A stretch of 64,000 bases of DNA from Liquorilactobacillus sucicola DSM 21376 = JCM 15457. Its GTDB lineage: Bacteria; Bacillota; Bacilli; Lactobacillales; Lactobacillaceae. The translations under genes and the position numbers were made by a program. Location: assembly GCF_000612445.1 (NCBI RefSeq), contig NZ_BALC01000002.1, positions 248,001 to 312,000 of the forward strand. Direction: 5' to 3'. Every line of letters starts with the position of its first letter. Positions within the stretch are counted from its first letter, which is position 1. A model generated the notes under the pieces. The model saw only the letters and a program-made list of their open reading frames with translations. It had not been told where the DNA came from and ran no database searches. Below, in pieces: positions 49,523-58,804 of this stretch.

Positions 49523-50827
49523 TTGGCAAATTTATCAGATTCATTTGAAATTAATCAAGCTGGGCATTTAGCAATTGGCGGGGTTGATACACTTAAACTG
49601 GCTAAAAAATACGGAACTCCTCTAATTGCGTACGATGTTTCCAAAATAAAATCCAAGATAAAACACTTCAAACAGGCTTTCATTGAGGCCAACGTCCCTT
49701 ACCGTGTTGTTTATGCCAGTAAGGCCTTTTCAGCGATGGCAATGTACCAATTGGTTGCCCAAGAGGGCCTTGGCTGTGATGTGGTTTCTGGAGGAGAACT
49801 TTATACTGCATTAAAAGGTGGTATGCCACCGGAACGTATCGAGTTTCATGGCAATAATAAACTGCCCGCTGAATTGGAGATGGCTGTTGATGCCAAGATA
49901 GGTTGTATTGTGGTTGATAATTTTCAAGAGATCGAGTTTTTGGATAATATTTTGCGTGCTAAAAAATCTTCGATTGCCGTTGTTTTGCGTGTTGCGCCTG
50001 GAATTGAAGCTGAAACACACAAGTATATCTCAACAGGCCAGGAAAACTCAAAATTTGGTTTTGATGTTCACAGCGGACAGGCGGAGAAAGCACTCAAACA
50101 ACTTATTGAAAATCCGCGGATGAATGTTAAGGGCGTTCATTGCCATATTGGATCACAAATTTTCTCTGCTAAGGGTTTTGTGATGGCTGTTGAAAAAATG
50201 GTTTCTTTGTTACACGAATGGTATGAGAAGTATTCTTTTGAGGCCGAGGTACTCAACTTGGGCGGTGGGTTTGGAACGCGTTATACGGAGCAGGATCAGC
50301 CATTGCCACCAGAGGTTTTTGCGGCGAAAATCATTACGGCTGTTAAAGAGAAAATCAATGCTTATGGCTTGAAGCTGCCTGCAATTTGGATCGAGCCAGG
50401 CCGTTCTTTGGCAGGTGAAGCTGCTGCTACTCTTTATACAGTTGGATCACGTAAAGATGTTGAGGGAGTCTGCCATTTTGTCGCTGTTGACGGGGGAATG
50501 GGCGATAATATTCGTCCGGCTTTATATCAGGCAAAGTACGAGGCAATGCTGGCGAATAAACCTAAGGCACTGCAGGAGCAGATAGTTACGATTGTGGGTA
50601 AGTACTGTGAATCTGGTGACATTCTTGTGCAGGATGCGTCATTGCCGATTACCCACCCAGGGGATATTCTGGCAATTCCTTCAACTGGTGCTTATGGCTA
50701 TACGATGGCCAGCAACTATAATCGCAATCCGCGACCAGCAGTCGTCTTTTGTGAGAATGGAACAGATCAGTTGATTATCAGACGCGAAACCTATGATGAT
50801 ATGCTGAACTGCGATTTGGGGATGTAA
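49523..50827 (+). CDS. lysA: Diaminopimelate decarboxylase
   Basis: 434-aa PLP enzyme converting meso-diaminopimelate to L-lysine. The PLP lysine is in YASKAFSAMA (about residue 59). HCHIGSQI and the dimer-interface active-site ESGDIL (about 366) are present. The start is probably TTG 49523, 10 bases behind GAGAGG; an open frame extends up to 49481. Lysine synthesis therefore ends here, though the rest of the pathway is outside the window. Confidence 0.95.
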   Translation: MANLSDSFEINQAGHLAIGGVDTLKLAKKYGTPLIAYDVSKIKSKIKHFKQAFIEANVPYRVVYASKAFSAMAMYQLVAQEGLGCDVVSGGELYTALKGGMPPERIEFHGNNKLPAELEMAVDAKIGCIVVDNFQEIEFLDNILRAKKSSIAVVLRVAPGIEAETHKYISTGQENSKFGFDVHSGQAEKALKQLIENPRMNVKGVHCHIGSQIFSAKGFVMAVEKMVSLLHEWYEKYSFEAEVLNLGGGFGTRYTEQDQPLPPEVFAAKIITAVKEKINAYGLKLPAIWIEPGRSLAGEAAATLYTVGSRKDVEGVCHFVAVDGGMGDNIRPALYQAKYEAMLANKPKALQEQIVTIVGKYCESGDILVQDASLPITHPGDILAIPSTGAYGYTMASNYNRNPRPAVVFCENGTDQLIIRRETYDDMLNCDLGM

Positions 50828-50857
50828 TTTGTTACTGCAATATGCAATTTTCAAAGC

Positions 50858-50909
50858 AAAAACAGCTTAAGTCCAGAAGACAACCAGTCTTGAACTTAAG
50901 CTGTTTTTT
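50858..50909. terminator. lysA terminator
   Basis: Arms AAACAGCTTAAGT and ACTTAAGCTGTTT with a T run. It lies between lysA and the convergent Cof-type gene. Confidence 0.8.
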
Positions 50910-50940
50910 ATAATTATAAAAATCTTAACTGGGCAAGATA

Positions 50941-51753
50941 TTACTCAGCTAATTTTAAATAATCTGCTAGGTAATCAGCTAAACCATCTTGTGTGTTATC
51001 TTTGGCAGTAATATCATTAGCGATGCCTTTTAAATCAGCGGTACCATTGCTCATTACAACGCCCCAACCAGCATAATCGATCATCTCACGATCATTATGT
51101 TCATCTCCAAAGGCAATAATATTGCTGCGGTCGATCTTGTAGTTATCAGCAAGATACTTGATGCCCTCGGCTTTATTAACACCCTTGGGTTCAAGTTCAA
51201 GAATGGGATTAATACCGCCCCAAACACCTACCTCAACGCTTGAACCGTAAACTTGGTCCAGATGACGGATGATGGCGTCTTTTTTCTGGTCATCGACCAG
51301 CATCGTTAGTGAAGTCGGGTCTGTTTTCAGATTCTGTTGATTTAGGATCTGACTTGAGTTGAGCGGTACAGGAAAGAAATCATCAACAAGTGCATGCGGA
51401 TTATTGGCCAACATCATCGATTTTTTTTCAGCTGCCATCAGTTTGATTCCAAAAGTCTTCATGTTTTTCAGCAAATCGAACGCAATTTCGCGTGAAAATG
51501 TTTTTTGATATTCTTTGTCCCAAGTTTGGTGTGGGATATGACCAAGACCACCATTGAAATTAATCATAGGAGTTTTGATATTCAGGTCATCATAGATGTG
51601 CTTGGAGATACGATAGGGACGCCCAGTGACAATCGAAACAATATGTCCTGCTTGACTTGCTTTACGCAAGATCCTTTTTGTTTTTTCACTGATTACTGAT
51701 TGTTCATTCAATGTGGTTCCATCTAGATCCAATGCTATTAATTTCTGTTGCAC
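50941..51753 (-). CDS. Cof-type HAD phosphatase
   Basis: 270-aa HAD hydrolase of the Cof/YidA class with the type IIB cap. Motif I ALDLDGTTL (residues 7-15), motif II IVTGRP, and motif IV GDEHNDREMI near residue 220. Members dephosphorylate sugar phosphates, pyridoxal phosphate or flavin precursors; the substrate here is unknown. The start is GTG 51753 after GAGGTGA. Confidence 0.93.
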   Translation of the reverse strand: MQQKLIALDLDGTTLNEQSVISEKTKRILRKASQAGHIVSIVTGRPYRISKHIYDDLNIKTPMINFNGGLGHIPHQTWDKEYQKTFSREIAFDLLKNMKTFGIKLMAAEKKSMMLANNPHALVDDFFPVPLNSSQILNQQNLKTDPTSLTMLVDDQKKDAIIRHLDQVYGSSVEVGVWGGINPILELEPKGVNKAEGIKYLADNYKIDRSNIIAFGDEHNDREMIDYAGWGVVMSNGTADLKGIANDITAKDNTQDGLADYLADYLKLAE

Positions 51754-51873
51754 ATTAGTTCACCTCATAAACAAGATTCATAGGGTTTAAGATACCATAA
51801 AAACAACTTATTTACTAGAGTTTGGCTTCACTGTCGTTGTATAATGTTACCATACTATTATGGGGGCGACAGC

Positions 51874-52629
51874 ATGATTACAATTACTACGAAAAAAATA
51901 GGGGAAATTCCTGTACTTGAGCTTGTAGAGTCTGATAAGGCAGAGAATGTGTTGCCGCTAGTCTTTTTTTATCATGGTTGGACAGGATGCAAGGAAAAAG
52001 TATTGACACAAGGTTATGAAATAGCTAGGCGAGGCTTCAGAGTAGTCTTGCCGGATGCACTTTATCATGGAGATCGTTTAGTCGCAGGCAAAGCTTCAGA
52101 ACATAAACTCGAATTCTGGAAAATAATTGCTAATTCTATTAAGGAATTTCCGCAATTGCTTGCATATTATCATGAAACAATCGGCATTGAGGACGAAAAG
52201 ATTGGTGTTAGTGGGCTTTCGATGGGAGGAATTACAACTTGTGCACTGCTGCGTGCTTATCCGCAGATTACGGCAGCCGTCTGCTTGATGGGCTCTCCGG
52301 CTCCATGTTCCTTTGCGCATGGATTATTGCATGCAATACCTGGTATTGAAGATATCGATCCTGCTTATGTCGAAAAGCAGATCAAAGATTTGGAAGTGAT
52401 CGATCTTTCGTTAAACCCACAAAAAATTGCTTCGCGTCCGGTTCATTTCTGGCACGGGACGGATGATGCAACTGTACCATACGCACCAACTAAGAAGTTT
52501 TTCGAGCAGATCAAAAATCACTCATACGCTGAAAATGTGACATTTACTACTACCAAAGGCGGAACACATAAGGTATCATATGAAACAACAGTTGAAATGG
52601 CAGATAAATTTGCTGAATATCTGGCATAG
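51874..52629 (+). CDS. Alpha/beta hydrolase (YitV-like esterase)
   Basis: 251-aa cytosolic hydrolase. The oxyanion region FFYHGWTGCKEK, the nucleophile in GVSGLSMGGITT (about S120), the acid in WHGTDDATVP and the final histidine in KGGTHKV form a complete triad. ATG 51874 follows GGGGGC. Related to Bacillus YitV; substrate not known. A SufT-like gene follows 31 bases downstream. Confidence 0.88.
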   Translation: MITITTKKIGEIPVLELVESDKAENVLPLVFFYHGWTGCKEKVLTQGYEIARRGFRVVLPDALYHGDRLVAGKASEHKLEFWKIIANSIKEFPQLLAYYHETIGIEDEKIGVSGLSMGGITTCALLRAYPQITAAVCLMGSPAPCSFAHGLLHAIPGIEDIDPAYVEKQIKDLEVIDLSLNPQKIASRPVHFWHGTDDATVPYAPTKKFFEQIKNHSYAENVTFTTTKGGTHKVSYETTVEMADKFAEYLA

Positions 52630-52660
52630 TTTCTAAGAGACTTATTCAGGAGGATTTCCG

Positions 52661-52984
52661 ATGGAAGAGCAAAGAGATCAAGAAACGATCAAAAACGAAA
52701 TACTTGAAAAATTAGAAGATGTGATCGATCCGGAATTGGGGGTCGATATTGTTAACTTAGGGCTCGTTTATGAAATAAATTTAAATGAGGCTGGATTATG
52801 TGAGATCAAGATGACCTTGACTACAATGGGCTGTCCCTTGACAGATGTTCTGGCTGATATGGTAGACCGCGCACTTGTTTCTGTTCCAGAGATAGAAAAA
52901 GTAGATGTCAAATTTGTCTGGGAACCTGCTTGGTCAATTGACAAGATGACAAGATATGCCAAGATGGCGCTCGGCATTCACTAG
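52661..52984 (+). CDS. MIP18/DUF59 metal-sulfur cluster assembly factor (SufT/PaaD-like)
   Basis: 107-aa DUF59 protein. It has the core DVIDPELGVDIVNLGLVYEI (about residues 20-39) and MTLTTMGCPLTD with the conserved cysteine. Such proteins help Fe-S cluster maturation (SufT) or aromatic-ring hydroxylase assembly (PaaD); SufT fits because of the suf operon in this window, although they are 49 kb apart. AGGAGGA precedes ATG 52661. Confidence 0.92.
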   Translation: MEEQRDQETIKNEILEKLEDVIDPELGVDIVNLGLVYEINLNEAGLCEIKMTLTTMGCPLTDVLADMVDRALVSVPEIEKVDVKFVWEPAWSIDKMTRYAKMALGIH

Positions 52985-53009
52985 ATTGACCAGTTAGGGG
53001 ACGAATACT

Positions 53010-53990
53010 GTGGTAAAGAAAAACTTATGGCTGGTACTCTCCGCAGCGTTACTGGCTTTTCTCAGTGTGATGCTTTTTTTTAAGATCCAAGAGCGAAATC
53101 TAACGATCAAACTCAATAATCATAATCTTTCCGAGGATGCGTATGCAATCACGTTAAAAGATAGGATGACAATTGAACAGCTTGATAACAAATTACAAAA
53201 TTCATCTAAGACAGATGATATTCAGGTACACTATCAGGATAAGAAACGTAAAAATATCACATATTTTTATGGAATAGGTAACTTTTCAGTTCCGCCGTTG
53301 GTGAAAGGCAATTTTTTTGCCGCAGCTGACTTTCAATCTCAAGTAGATGTTGCCGTTGTCGGGCAAAGTTTTGAAAAAAAATTGTATACACCTAAGGACC
53401 AGAGTTACTTAAAAATTGATAACAGATATATTCCGGTTCTTGGAGTGATGGGGAATCATCGTGGCTCGGACCTCGATAAACAGATTTTTATCTCACTGAA
53501 TGAGAAGCAGCGTTCCAGTATGCTGGCCAATGATTTCAGAATTGTGATCGATGGCAAGCGGTCTTTGAATAAAAAAACGCTCAAGAATCTTTTGAATGCT
53601 TCAGACATCCGTTATATCAATCATAAGCATTTTTTGATTCAACAAGACTCATGGGCTGTGGCTCATTGGGAGGAATTGTTGGGACTTGCCTTAGTGGCAC
53701 TAGCCTTTTTCAGCGGTGTTTTTATATGCTTGCTGCCTGTGCGCAAACATTATCTGGAAGCCGTTTTTTTGAAGAAGGATGTTAAGAAGTTTATATTTGA
53801 TGAATGGCAGTCTTTTGCTTTGTTCAATGCACTAGGAATTGTTTTTGGAATTATAGCTGGGCTGCTGGTTTTTGATATTACGACGTATGTTATCATTTTT
53901 GTTTTTAACATCGTAGTATATCTCTTAATCAATTGCTTATATGTTGCAATGTTAAAGAAACAAACGGAAAAGTTAGGTAAAGGGGACTAA
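53010..53990 (+). CDS. Membrane protein with MacB/FtsX-like architecture
   Basis: 326-aa protein: an N-terminal membrane segment (residues 5-24, LWLVLSAALLAFLSVMLFF), a large outside domain (to about 215), then three more membrane segments in the C-terminal third. This one-plus-three layout with the periplasm-side domain is that of MacB/FtsX-type permeases. There is no ABC ATPase next to it, so it may be an orphan or a relic. No name can be assigned. GTG 53010 follows AGGGGA; rsmF follows within 4 bases. Confidence 0.7.
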   Translation: MVKKNLWLVLSAALLAFLSVMLFFKIQERNLTIKLNNHNLSEDAYAITLKDRMTIEQLDNKLQNSSKTDDIQVHYQDKKRKNITYFYGIGNFSVPPLVKGNFFAAADFQSQVDVAVVGQSFEKKLYTPKDQSYLKIDNRYIPVLGVMGNHRGSDLDKQIFISLNEKQRSSMLANDFRIVIDGKRSLNKKTLKNLLNASDIRYINHKHFLIQQDSWAVAHWEELLGLALVALAFFSGVFICLLPVRKHYLEAVFLKKDVKKFIFDEWQSFALFNALGIVFGIIAGLLVFDITTYVIIFVFNIVVYLLINCLYVAMLKKQTEKLGKGD

Positions 53991-53994
53991 TTAG

Positions 53995-55386
53995 ATGGAT
54001 TTACCAGAAGGTTTTGTTTCTAAATATCAAAAGATATTAGGGGACGAGGCGCCAGCTTTCTTTGCAAGTTTAGCTGGAGAAGTTAACAAGGGTTTTAGAT
54101 TAAATACATTGAAAGAAAATCCGCGTGCAGTTGCACTTGATTTGGCACATCCAATCGCGTATGTTCCCACGGGATATTATGGTGCAGTTTCTGGCCGTTC
54201 ATTGGAACATCAGGCTGGGTACGTCTATAGCCAAGAACCAAGTGCAATGTATGTGGGAGAAGCAGCAGAAATAGCTCCGGGCGAACGAGTGCTTGATTTA
54301 TGTGCAGCCCCAGGCGGGAAGGCGACTCAAGTTGCGGCTAAACTTGCAGGCCAGGGGCTTTTGGTTGCAAATGAAATAGATCGTAAACGAGCAGCTATTT
54401 TGTCTGAAAACATTGAGCGTGTAGGTGCTTCAAATGTTGTTGTTTTGAATGAGGACCCGCATACGTTGGCTGAAAAATTACCGGGTTTTTTCGACAAGAT
54501 TTTAGTTGATGCTCCTTGCTCTGGGGAAGGAATGTTCCGCAAAAACCCGCAAGCGGTTGAATATTGGCACCCGGATTATCCAGCTGAGTGTGCGCAGCGA
54601 CAACGCAAAATCCTTGCAGATGCTGTCAAAATGCTGCGTCACGGGGGACAGCTGATTTATTCAACGTGCACTTTTGCACCTGAAGAAGATGAGCAGATTA
54701 TCGCGTGGTTGCTGCAGCAGTACGAATGTTTTTCTGTTGTACCTTTAAAAAAATGGCGTGGAATGGATTCTGGTATGCCACAACTGGCAGATAATAATCA
54801 GCAGCTGTCAGGCACCGTTCGGTTATTTCCGCATCATTTCAAGGGGGAAGGGCATTTCATTGCGAAACTCCAAGATCAGCGCCCACGAGAACAAAGAAAA
54901 CCCAAACGAAAGAAAAAGATTAAGCAGCATGTTTTTAGAAAACCGACAAGCAGCGAACGCGTATTATGGGCGTCTTTCGCACACGATGTGCTCACTGGCG
55001 ATGATGTGATTCCTGTGTCTGCGTTGAGATGTTGGGGGGAACGCTTGTATTGGAGTCCTGATGATAGTCCAGACTTGGACGATATGCGCTTCGTTCGACC
55101 TGGCTTGGAACTGGGAATTTTTAAGAAAAAAAGATTTGAACCAAGTTACGCCTTAGCCTTGTATTTAAAAACACAGCAAGCAGCGCGTGTGCTGTACTTT
55201 GATCACGAGCAATGGGAAAGCTATGTTCAAGGCAATACGATTGCTTATAGCAAAGCAGATCTTGTGAATGGCTGGTACTTGTTGTGTTGTGAGAACAAGG
55301 GATTCAGTTTTGGAAAATTGGTAAATGGCACAGTTAAGAATTTCTTTCCTAAGGGACTCCGACTTCATCCGGTTTTAAGGAAATAA
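53995..55386 (+). CDS. rRNA (cytosine-C5) methyltransferase, RsmF/NOL1 type
   Basis: 463-aa SAM-dependent enzyme methylating cytosine in 16S rRNA. SAM motif LDLCAAPGGKATQ (about 101-113), catalytic Asp-Ala-Pro-Cys in VDAPCSGEGMFRK, and the second cysteine in YSTCTFAPEED. A C-terminal RsmF/PUA-like domain follows, with GLRLHPVLRK at the end. It starts 4 bases after the preceding gene, so both share a transcript. Confidence 0.93.
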   Translation: MDLPEGFVSKYQKILGDEAPAFFASLAGEVNKGFRLNTLKENPRAVALDLAHPIAYVPTGYYGAVSGRSLEHQAGYVYSQEPSAMYVGEAAEIAPGERVLDLCAAPGGKATQVAAKLAGQGLLVANEIDRKRAAILSENIERVGASNVVVLNEDPHTLAEKLPGFFDKILVDAPCSGEGMFRKNPQAVEYWHPDYPAECAQRQRKILADAVKMLRHGGQLIYSTCTFAPEEDEQIIAWLLQQYECFSVVPLKKWRGMDSGMPQLADNNQQLSGTVRLFPHHFKGEGHFIAKLQDQRPREQRKPKRKKKIKQHVFRKPTSSERVLWASFAHDVLTGDDVIPVSALRCWGERLYWSPDDSPDLDDMRFVRPGLELGIFKKKRFEPSYALALYLKTQQAARVLYFDHEQWESYVQGNTIAYSKADLVNGWYLLCCENKGFSFGKLVNGTVKNFFPKGLRLHPVLRK

Positions 55387-55439
55387 AGCATATTAAAATG
55401 TAGTAATACAGGCTACAAAATATTCATTGAGTTAGTTGA

Positions 55440-55570
55440 TAAATTTTGAGTATGGTAAAAGAGTTGCAATAGTGATGCGGAAACTAGGCAAAGAACTTTA
55501 AACCATGCAACACGTTTATACGGAATAGGGGGCTGTGCCAAATTTAACTTTTGGCACAGCCCCCTATTCC
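55440..55570. repeat. Dispersed repeat with 20-bp perfect palindrome arms
   Basis: Contains TTTTGAGTATGG and CAACACGTTTATACGGAAT, then arms GGAATAGGGGGCTGTGCCAA and its exact complement (55522-55570) around a short loop. It is the most perfect copy in the window, located between rsmF and fni, and can terminate both converging genes. Confidence 0.75.
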
Positions 55571-55644
55571 TCATTTTAACCTAGCTTCTTCGATTTATTT
55601 CATATAAAAGTATTTTCTAAGTCAAAAATTTCCGTCCACGGCAG

Positions 55645-56694
55645 TCACATTTCCTTCTCTTTTTGCTGATCTTGTAGTTGTTTTTGAAAAGCATATAGCT
55701 CAGGTCCTAGAGTAAAAGCAGCGTGCCTTAGTTCAGCAATAGTATGACAACCAAGCAAAACCATCAGCGCTTGCACCTGGTGTTTCAACTGCTCAATCAG
55801 GTCGATCAGACCAGCGCTGTTTTTTTTGAGCACTGTGTGTAAGAATAAACCTGAAATACCGACGTTGTCTGCCCCAAGGACAAGACATTTGATAATATCC
55901 AATGCGTCTCTTATTCCGCCAGAAGCTGTAAAGGAGAACTTTCCTTGAAAAGGCCGGCTAGCTATCAGCGTTTCTGCAGTTGTGAGACCGAAGTTATCAA
56001 GCAGCGAAAAATCTTTAGCATGTCTTCGTTGATTTTCAATTTTAGCAAAGTTAGTCCCGCCACGGCCAGAAAGATCGACATACTTGATTCCTAAATGTTC
56101 AAGCTGATGTAGTGAACGCGGACTGATGCCGAACCCGACTTCCTTAACGAGGATGGGGACATTCATTTTAGAAGTAATTTCCTTTAAATTCTTACGCCAT
56201 TTAAGGTTGCGATCGCCCTCAGGCATAACAATCTCTTGCGCAGCATTAAGATGAATTTCAAGGATATCAGCTTTGAGCAGTGCAACCGCTCGTTTAGCAT
56301 CTTTAAAATCGTGATCGGCACCTAAATTTCCTAAGACGATTCCGTTAGGAATTGTCTGTCTGACAATACTGAAACTGGATTCTACTTCTGGAAGTTTTAG
56401 ACCGATACTCTCTGAACCAGTAGCCATCGGGATACCTGTTGCAGCAGCGGCAATTGCTAATTTTTCATTTAACTTGGCTGTTGCCGGACTACCACCGGAC
56501 ATAGCATTGATAAAAAAAGGAGCCGGAATTCTTATTCCAGCTAATGTAGTAGTCATGTCAACTTCGTTCCACGCAATTTCAGGAAGGTTATTCGGAAAAA
56601 GCTTGATTTGTTCCAATCCGTTCCGACTTTGCGCTTCATAAAGTTTTTCAGCAATAAAAACGTGCTCATCTTTTCGGTGCGAATGTGGATTCAT
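55645..56694 (-). CDS. fni: Type 2 isopentenyl-diphosphate isomerase
   Basis: 349-aa FMN- and NADPH-dependent isomerase interconverting IPP and DMAPP. TIM-barrel signature NAMSGGSPATAKLNEKLA, YVDLSGRGGTNFAKIE and ASGGIRDALDIIK (phosphate/FMN-binding) are intact. ATG 56694 follows AAGGAAGGATGA. It is the last gene of the mevalonate operon, where it belongs functionally. Confidence 0.95.
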   Translation of the reverse strand: MNPHSHRKDEHVFIAEKLYEAQSRNGLEQIKLFPNNLPEIAWNEVDMTTTLAGIRIPAPFFINAMSGGSPATAKLNEKLAIAAAATGIPMATGSESIGLKLPEVESSFSIVRQTIPNGIVLGNLGADHDFKDAKRAVALLKADILEIHLNAAQEIVMPEGDRNLKWRKNLKEITSKMNVPILVKEVGFGISPRSLHQLEHLGIKYVDLSGRGGTNFAKIENQRRHAKDFSLLDNFGLTTAETLIASRPFQGKFSFTASGGIRDALDIIKCLVLGADNVGISGLFLHTVLKKNSAGLIDLIEQLKHQVQALMVLLGCHTIAELRHAAFTLGPELYAFQKQLQDQQKEKEM

Positions 56695-56718
56695 CGGCTC
56701 ATCCTTCCTTTCGATTTA

Positions 56719-57792
56719 TTAGTCATTAACGCGGTGTACATGAAGATCAAGTGGTTCGATCCCAATTTTTTTCCAACCGTCTAAAAGTTGTTGGATATTT
56801 ACAGAATTGTCGATCAAGACGATCCCGCAGTCCCCACCACCAGCACCAGAAGTCTTAGATGCACCATTTAGTTTTTCCGCAGTTTCACACAACAAACGCA
56901 AAAGGGGGGTCTCAATCTGAACATCGCTTAGTTCACCTAACGACTGCAATAATTTTCGATTATAACGGATTTCTTTTTTTATTACTTCAAAACTCTTTGT
57001 TTGAAAGCCCTTGATCATACGTTTCAAACACTCGCGGCTTTCACTTAGAAATTTTTGATAGCTTTTGATGCGTTCAGCTTTTTTAAGCCCAACAGCATCC
57101 ACTAAGTGAGATGTTGACGCGGGGGACCCAGTCCAGCCGATCACCAAAGAAAGTTCTTTAGGTGGTGTCAATAATTCAACTTTCAATTGCGGCCACTTTA
57201 ACTCGATCAGCTCTGTCAGAGAATATTGATGACGCGCCTTTTTTAACCAAGTGCGATCAAAAGAGTTATATGCGATCCATCCACCGTACACACTCGCTGC
57301 AATATCGCCCAGAGAGCCGTTTCCTTGAATATCTAGGTGAGCGATTGCGGAGAGTTTAAAAAGGCGACTTTTGGTCATTGGAAGCCCATAGAACCGGCAC
57401 AAAGCCTTGACTGTTGCAACTGTGACCGCTGCAGAACTGCCCAAACCGTATTTTTTCCCATCAGGACTGTCCAAATCGCTGTCAATTCTTAAGTGGTAGC
57501 ACTTCATCTTTTTGCCTATTTCCTGTGCGTAAGCCTCAGTCAGCTTAATGGCAGAGAGAATATAGTGGAATGGATTGTCACGGTTGTCAAAAACCATATG
57601 ATTACCTTCACGTTTCCATAAAAGCGAGTTTTCTTGGTATTGCTGCGAATAGATTGATCCGTAGTCATTGCTCTCTTTGACCGTGACTGTTACAAACTGA
57701 TTAAGTGCCACAAGGATTGCTGGGAAGCCAGTTTCAACAACTGCGTACTCACCTGCAATATAAAGTTTTCCTGGTGCTTTGACCGTAATCAA
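56719..57792 (-). CDS. mvaK2: Phosphomevalonate kinase
   Basis: 357-aa GHMP kinase adding the second phosphate to mevalonate. It begins ITVKAPGKLYIAGEYAVVET, the GHMP motif GLGSSAAVTVATV is intact and the C-terminal TSGAGGGDCGIV is present. TTG 57792 is chosen because GAAGGGG lies about 9 bases before it and the protein then starts like family members; TTG 57810 would add six residues. Third gene in the operon. Confidence 0.93.
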   Translation of the reverse strand: MITVKAPGKLYIAGEYAVVETGFPAILVALNQFVTVTVKESNDYGSIYSQQYQENSLLWKREGNHMVFDNRDNPFHYILSAIKLTEAYAQEIGKKMKCYHLRIDSDLDSPDGKKYGLGSSAAVTVATVKALCRFYGLPMTKSRLFKLSAIAHLDIQGNGSLGDIAASVYGGWIAYNSFDRTWLKKARHQYSLTELIELKWPQLKVELLTPPKELSLVIGWTGSPASTSHLVDAVGLKKAERIKSYQKFLSESRECLKRMIKGFQTKSFEVIKKEIRYNRKLLQSLGELSDVQIETPLLRLLCETAEKLNGASKTSGAGGGDCGIVLIDNSVNIQQLLDGWKKIGIEPLDLHVHRVND

Positions 57793-57826
57793 AAAATCAT
57801 GCCCCTTCAACGAATTAAGTATAAGT

Positions 57827-58804
57827 TTATTTTTTATTAATCAAGTGCACACCCGGACCCGGGCGTGCAACTAGCAACTGTTCCTTATCAAATCTAGCTG
57901 CAAGTCTATCTAAGATTCGAGTACTGTCTTCAACAGAACATAATATTTTTACGTTCGGACCTGCGTCCAATGTATAATAACAACAAATACCCTCCGAACG
58001 CAACAATTCTACTAGGTGCATTACCGCGATGCTTGCAGGTTCAAAATAGCTGAAGTGCGGGTGAGCACTCATGTTAAGGGCGTGCATCTTCATTGCATTT
58101 TCTTCAGCAATTGTTCCCACCTTTTTCAGATCTCGTTTTTTTATAGCCTCTTTTATAGCTGCAAGGTCTCGTTCAGTGCTTTTCATCCAAGCAGTGTAGA
58201 AAGGCGAGGTTTCAACGACACGTTGCATTCCTAGGCGGCTAGAGATTTTCTTCCTTGCTTTATCAATTACGACGGCGATCATACAAATGTTCCAGTTCGT
58301 ATTTTCCTCGATTGGCGATGCAAACGAACTTTGATCGTCATGTCCACGTTGCCATTCAACGAAACCGCCATATATTGAGCGGCAAGCCGAACCAGAACCT
58401 CGCCGTGCAAGACGGGAAAGGTCTCTACGTGATAACTGTAAACCGGCTGCTTGGCTGGCGGCCATTGCTAAAGCAGCGTATGCTGAAGCTGATGAAGCCA
58501 AACCAGCCATCGTTGGAACATGATTGGTAGAGCTGATGTGCGCAAACACCTTCAAACCAGCTTGCCTGCGCACAATGTTCATAAATTGCGTGACTTTTGA
58601 AACGTTTTGTTTTTCTTCGTTTAAGTAAAAAACATCTTGTTTTAAAGCCTGATCGAAGTATACTTCGGTATCAGTGTAAAAGTGATCCAGTGTCAATGAC
58701 AAACTGCTGTTCATCGGAAGGATCAATTCTTGGTCTTTTTTGCCCCAATATTTGATCAATGCAATATTAGTATGGGCGCGGGCCGTGAATGCTTTTGAAA
58801 GCAT
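57827..58804 (-). CDS. mvaD: Diphosphomevalonate decarboxylase
   Basis: 325-aa GHMP enzyme producing isopentenyl diphosphate by ATP-dependent decarboxylation. ALIKYWGKKDQELILPMNSS (residues 15-34) and the GLASSASAYAALAMAAS loop are typical. ATG 58804 follows GAGGAGG. It overlaps the preceding mvaK1 by 38 bases, showing tight coupling. Confidence 0.96.
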   Translation of the reverse strand: MLSKAFTARAHTNIALIKYWGKKDQELILPMNSSLSLTLDHFYTDTEVYFDQALKQDVFYLNEEKQNVSKVTQFMNIVRRQAGLKVFAHISSTNHVPTMAGLASSASAYAALAMAASQAAGLQLSRRDLSRLARRGSGSACRSIYGGFVEWQRGHDDQSSFASPIEENTNWNICMIAVVIDKARKKISSRLGMQRVVETSPFYTAWMKSTERDLAAIKEAIKKRDLKKVGTIAEENAMKMHALNMSAHPHFSYFEPASIAVMHLVELLRSEGICCYYTLDAGPNVKILCSVEDSTRILDRLAARFDKEQLLVARPGPGVHLINKK

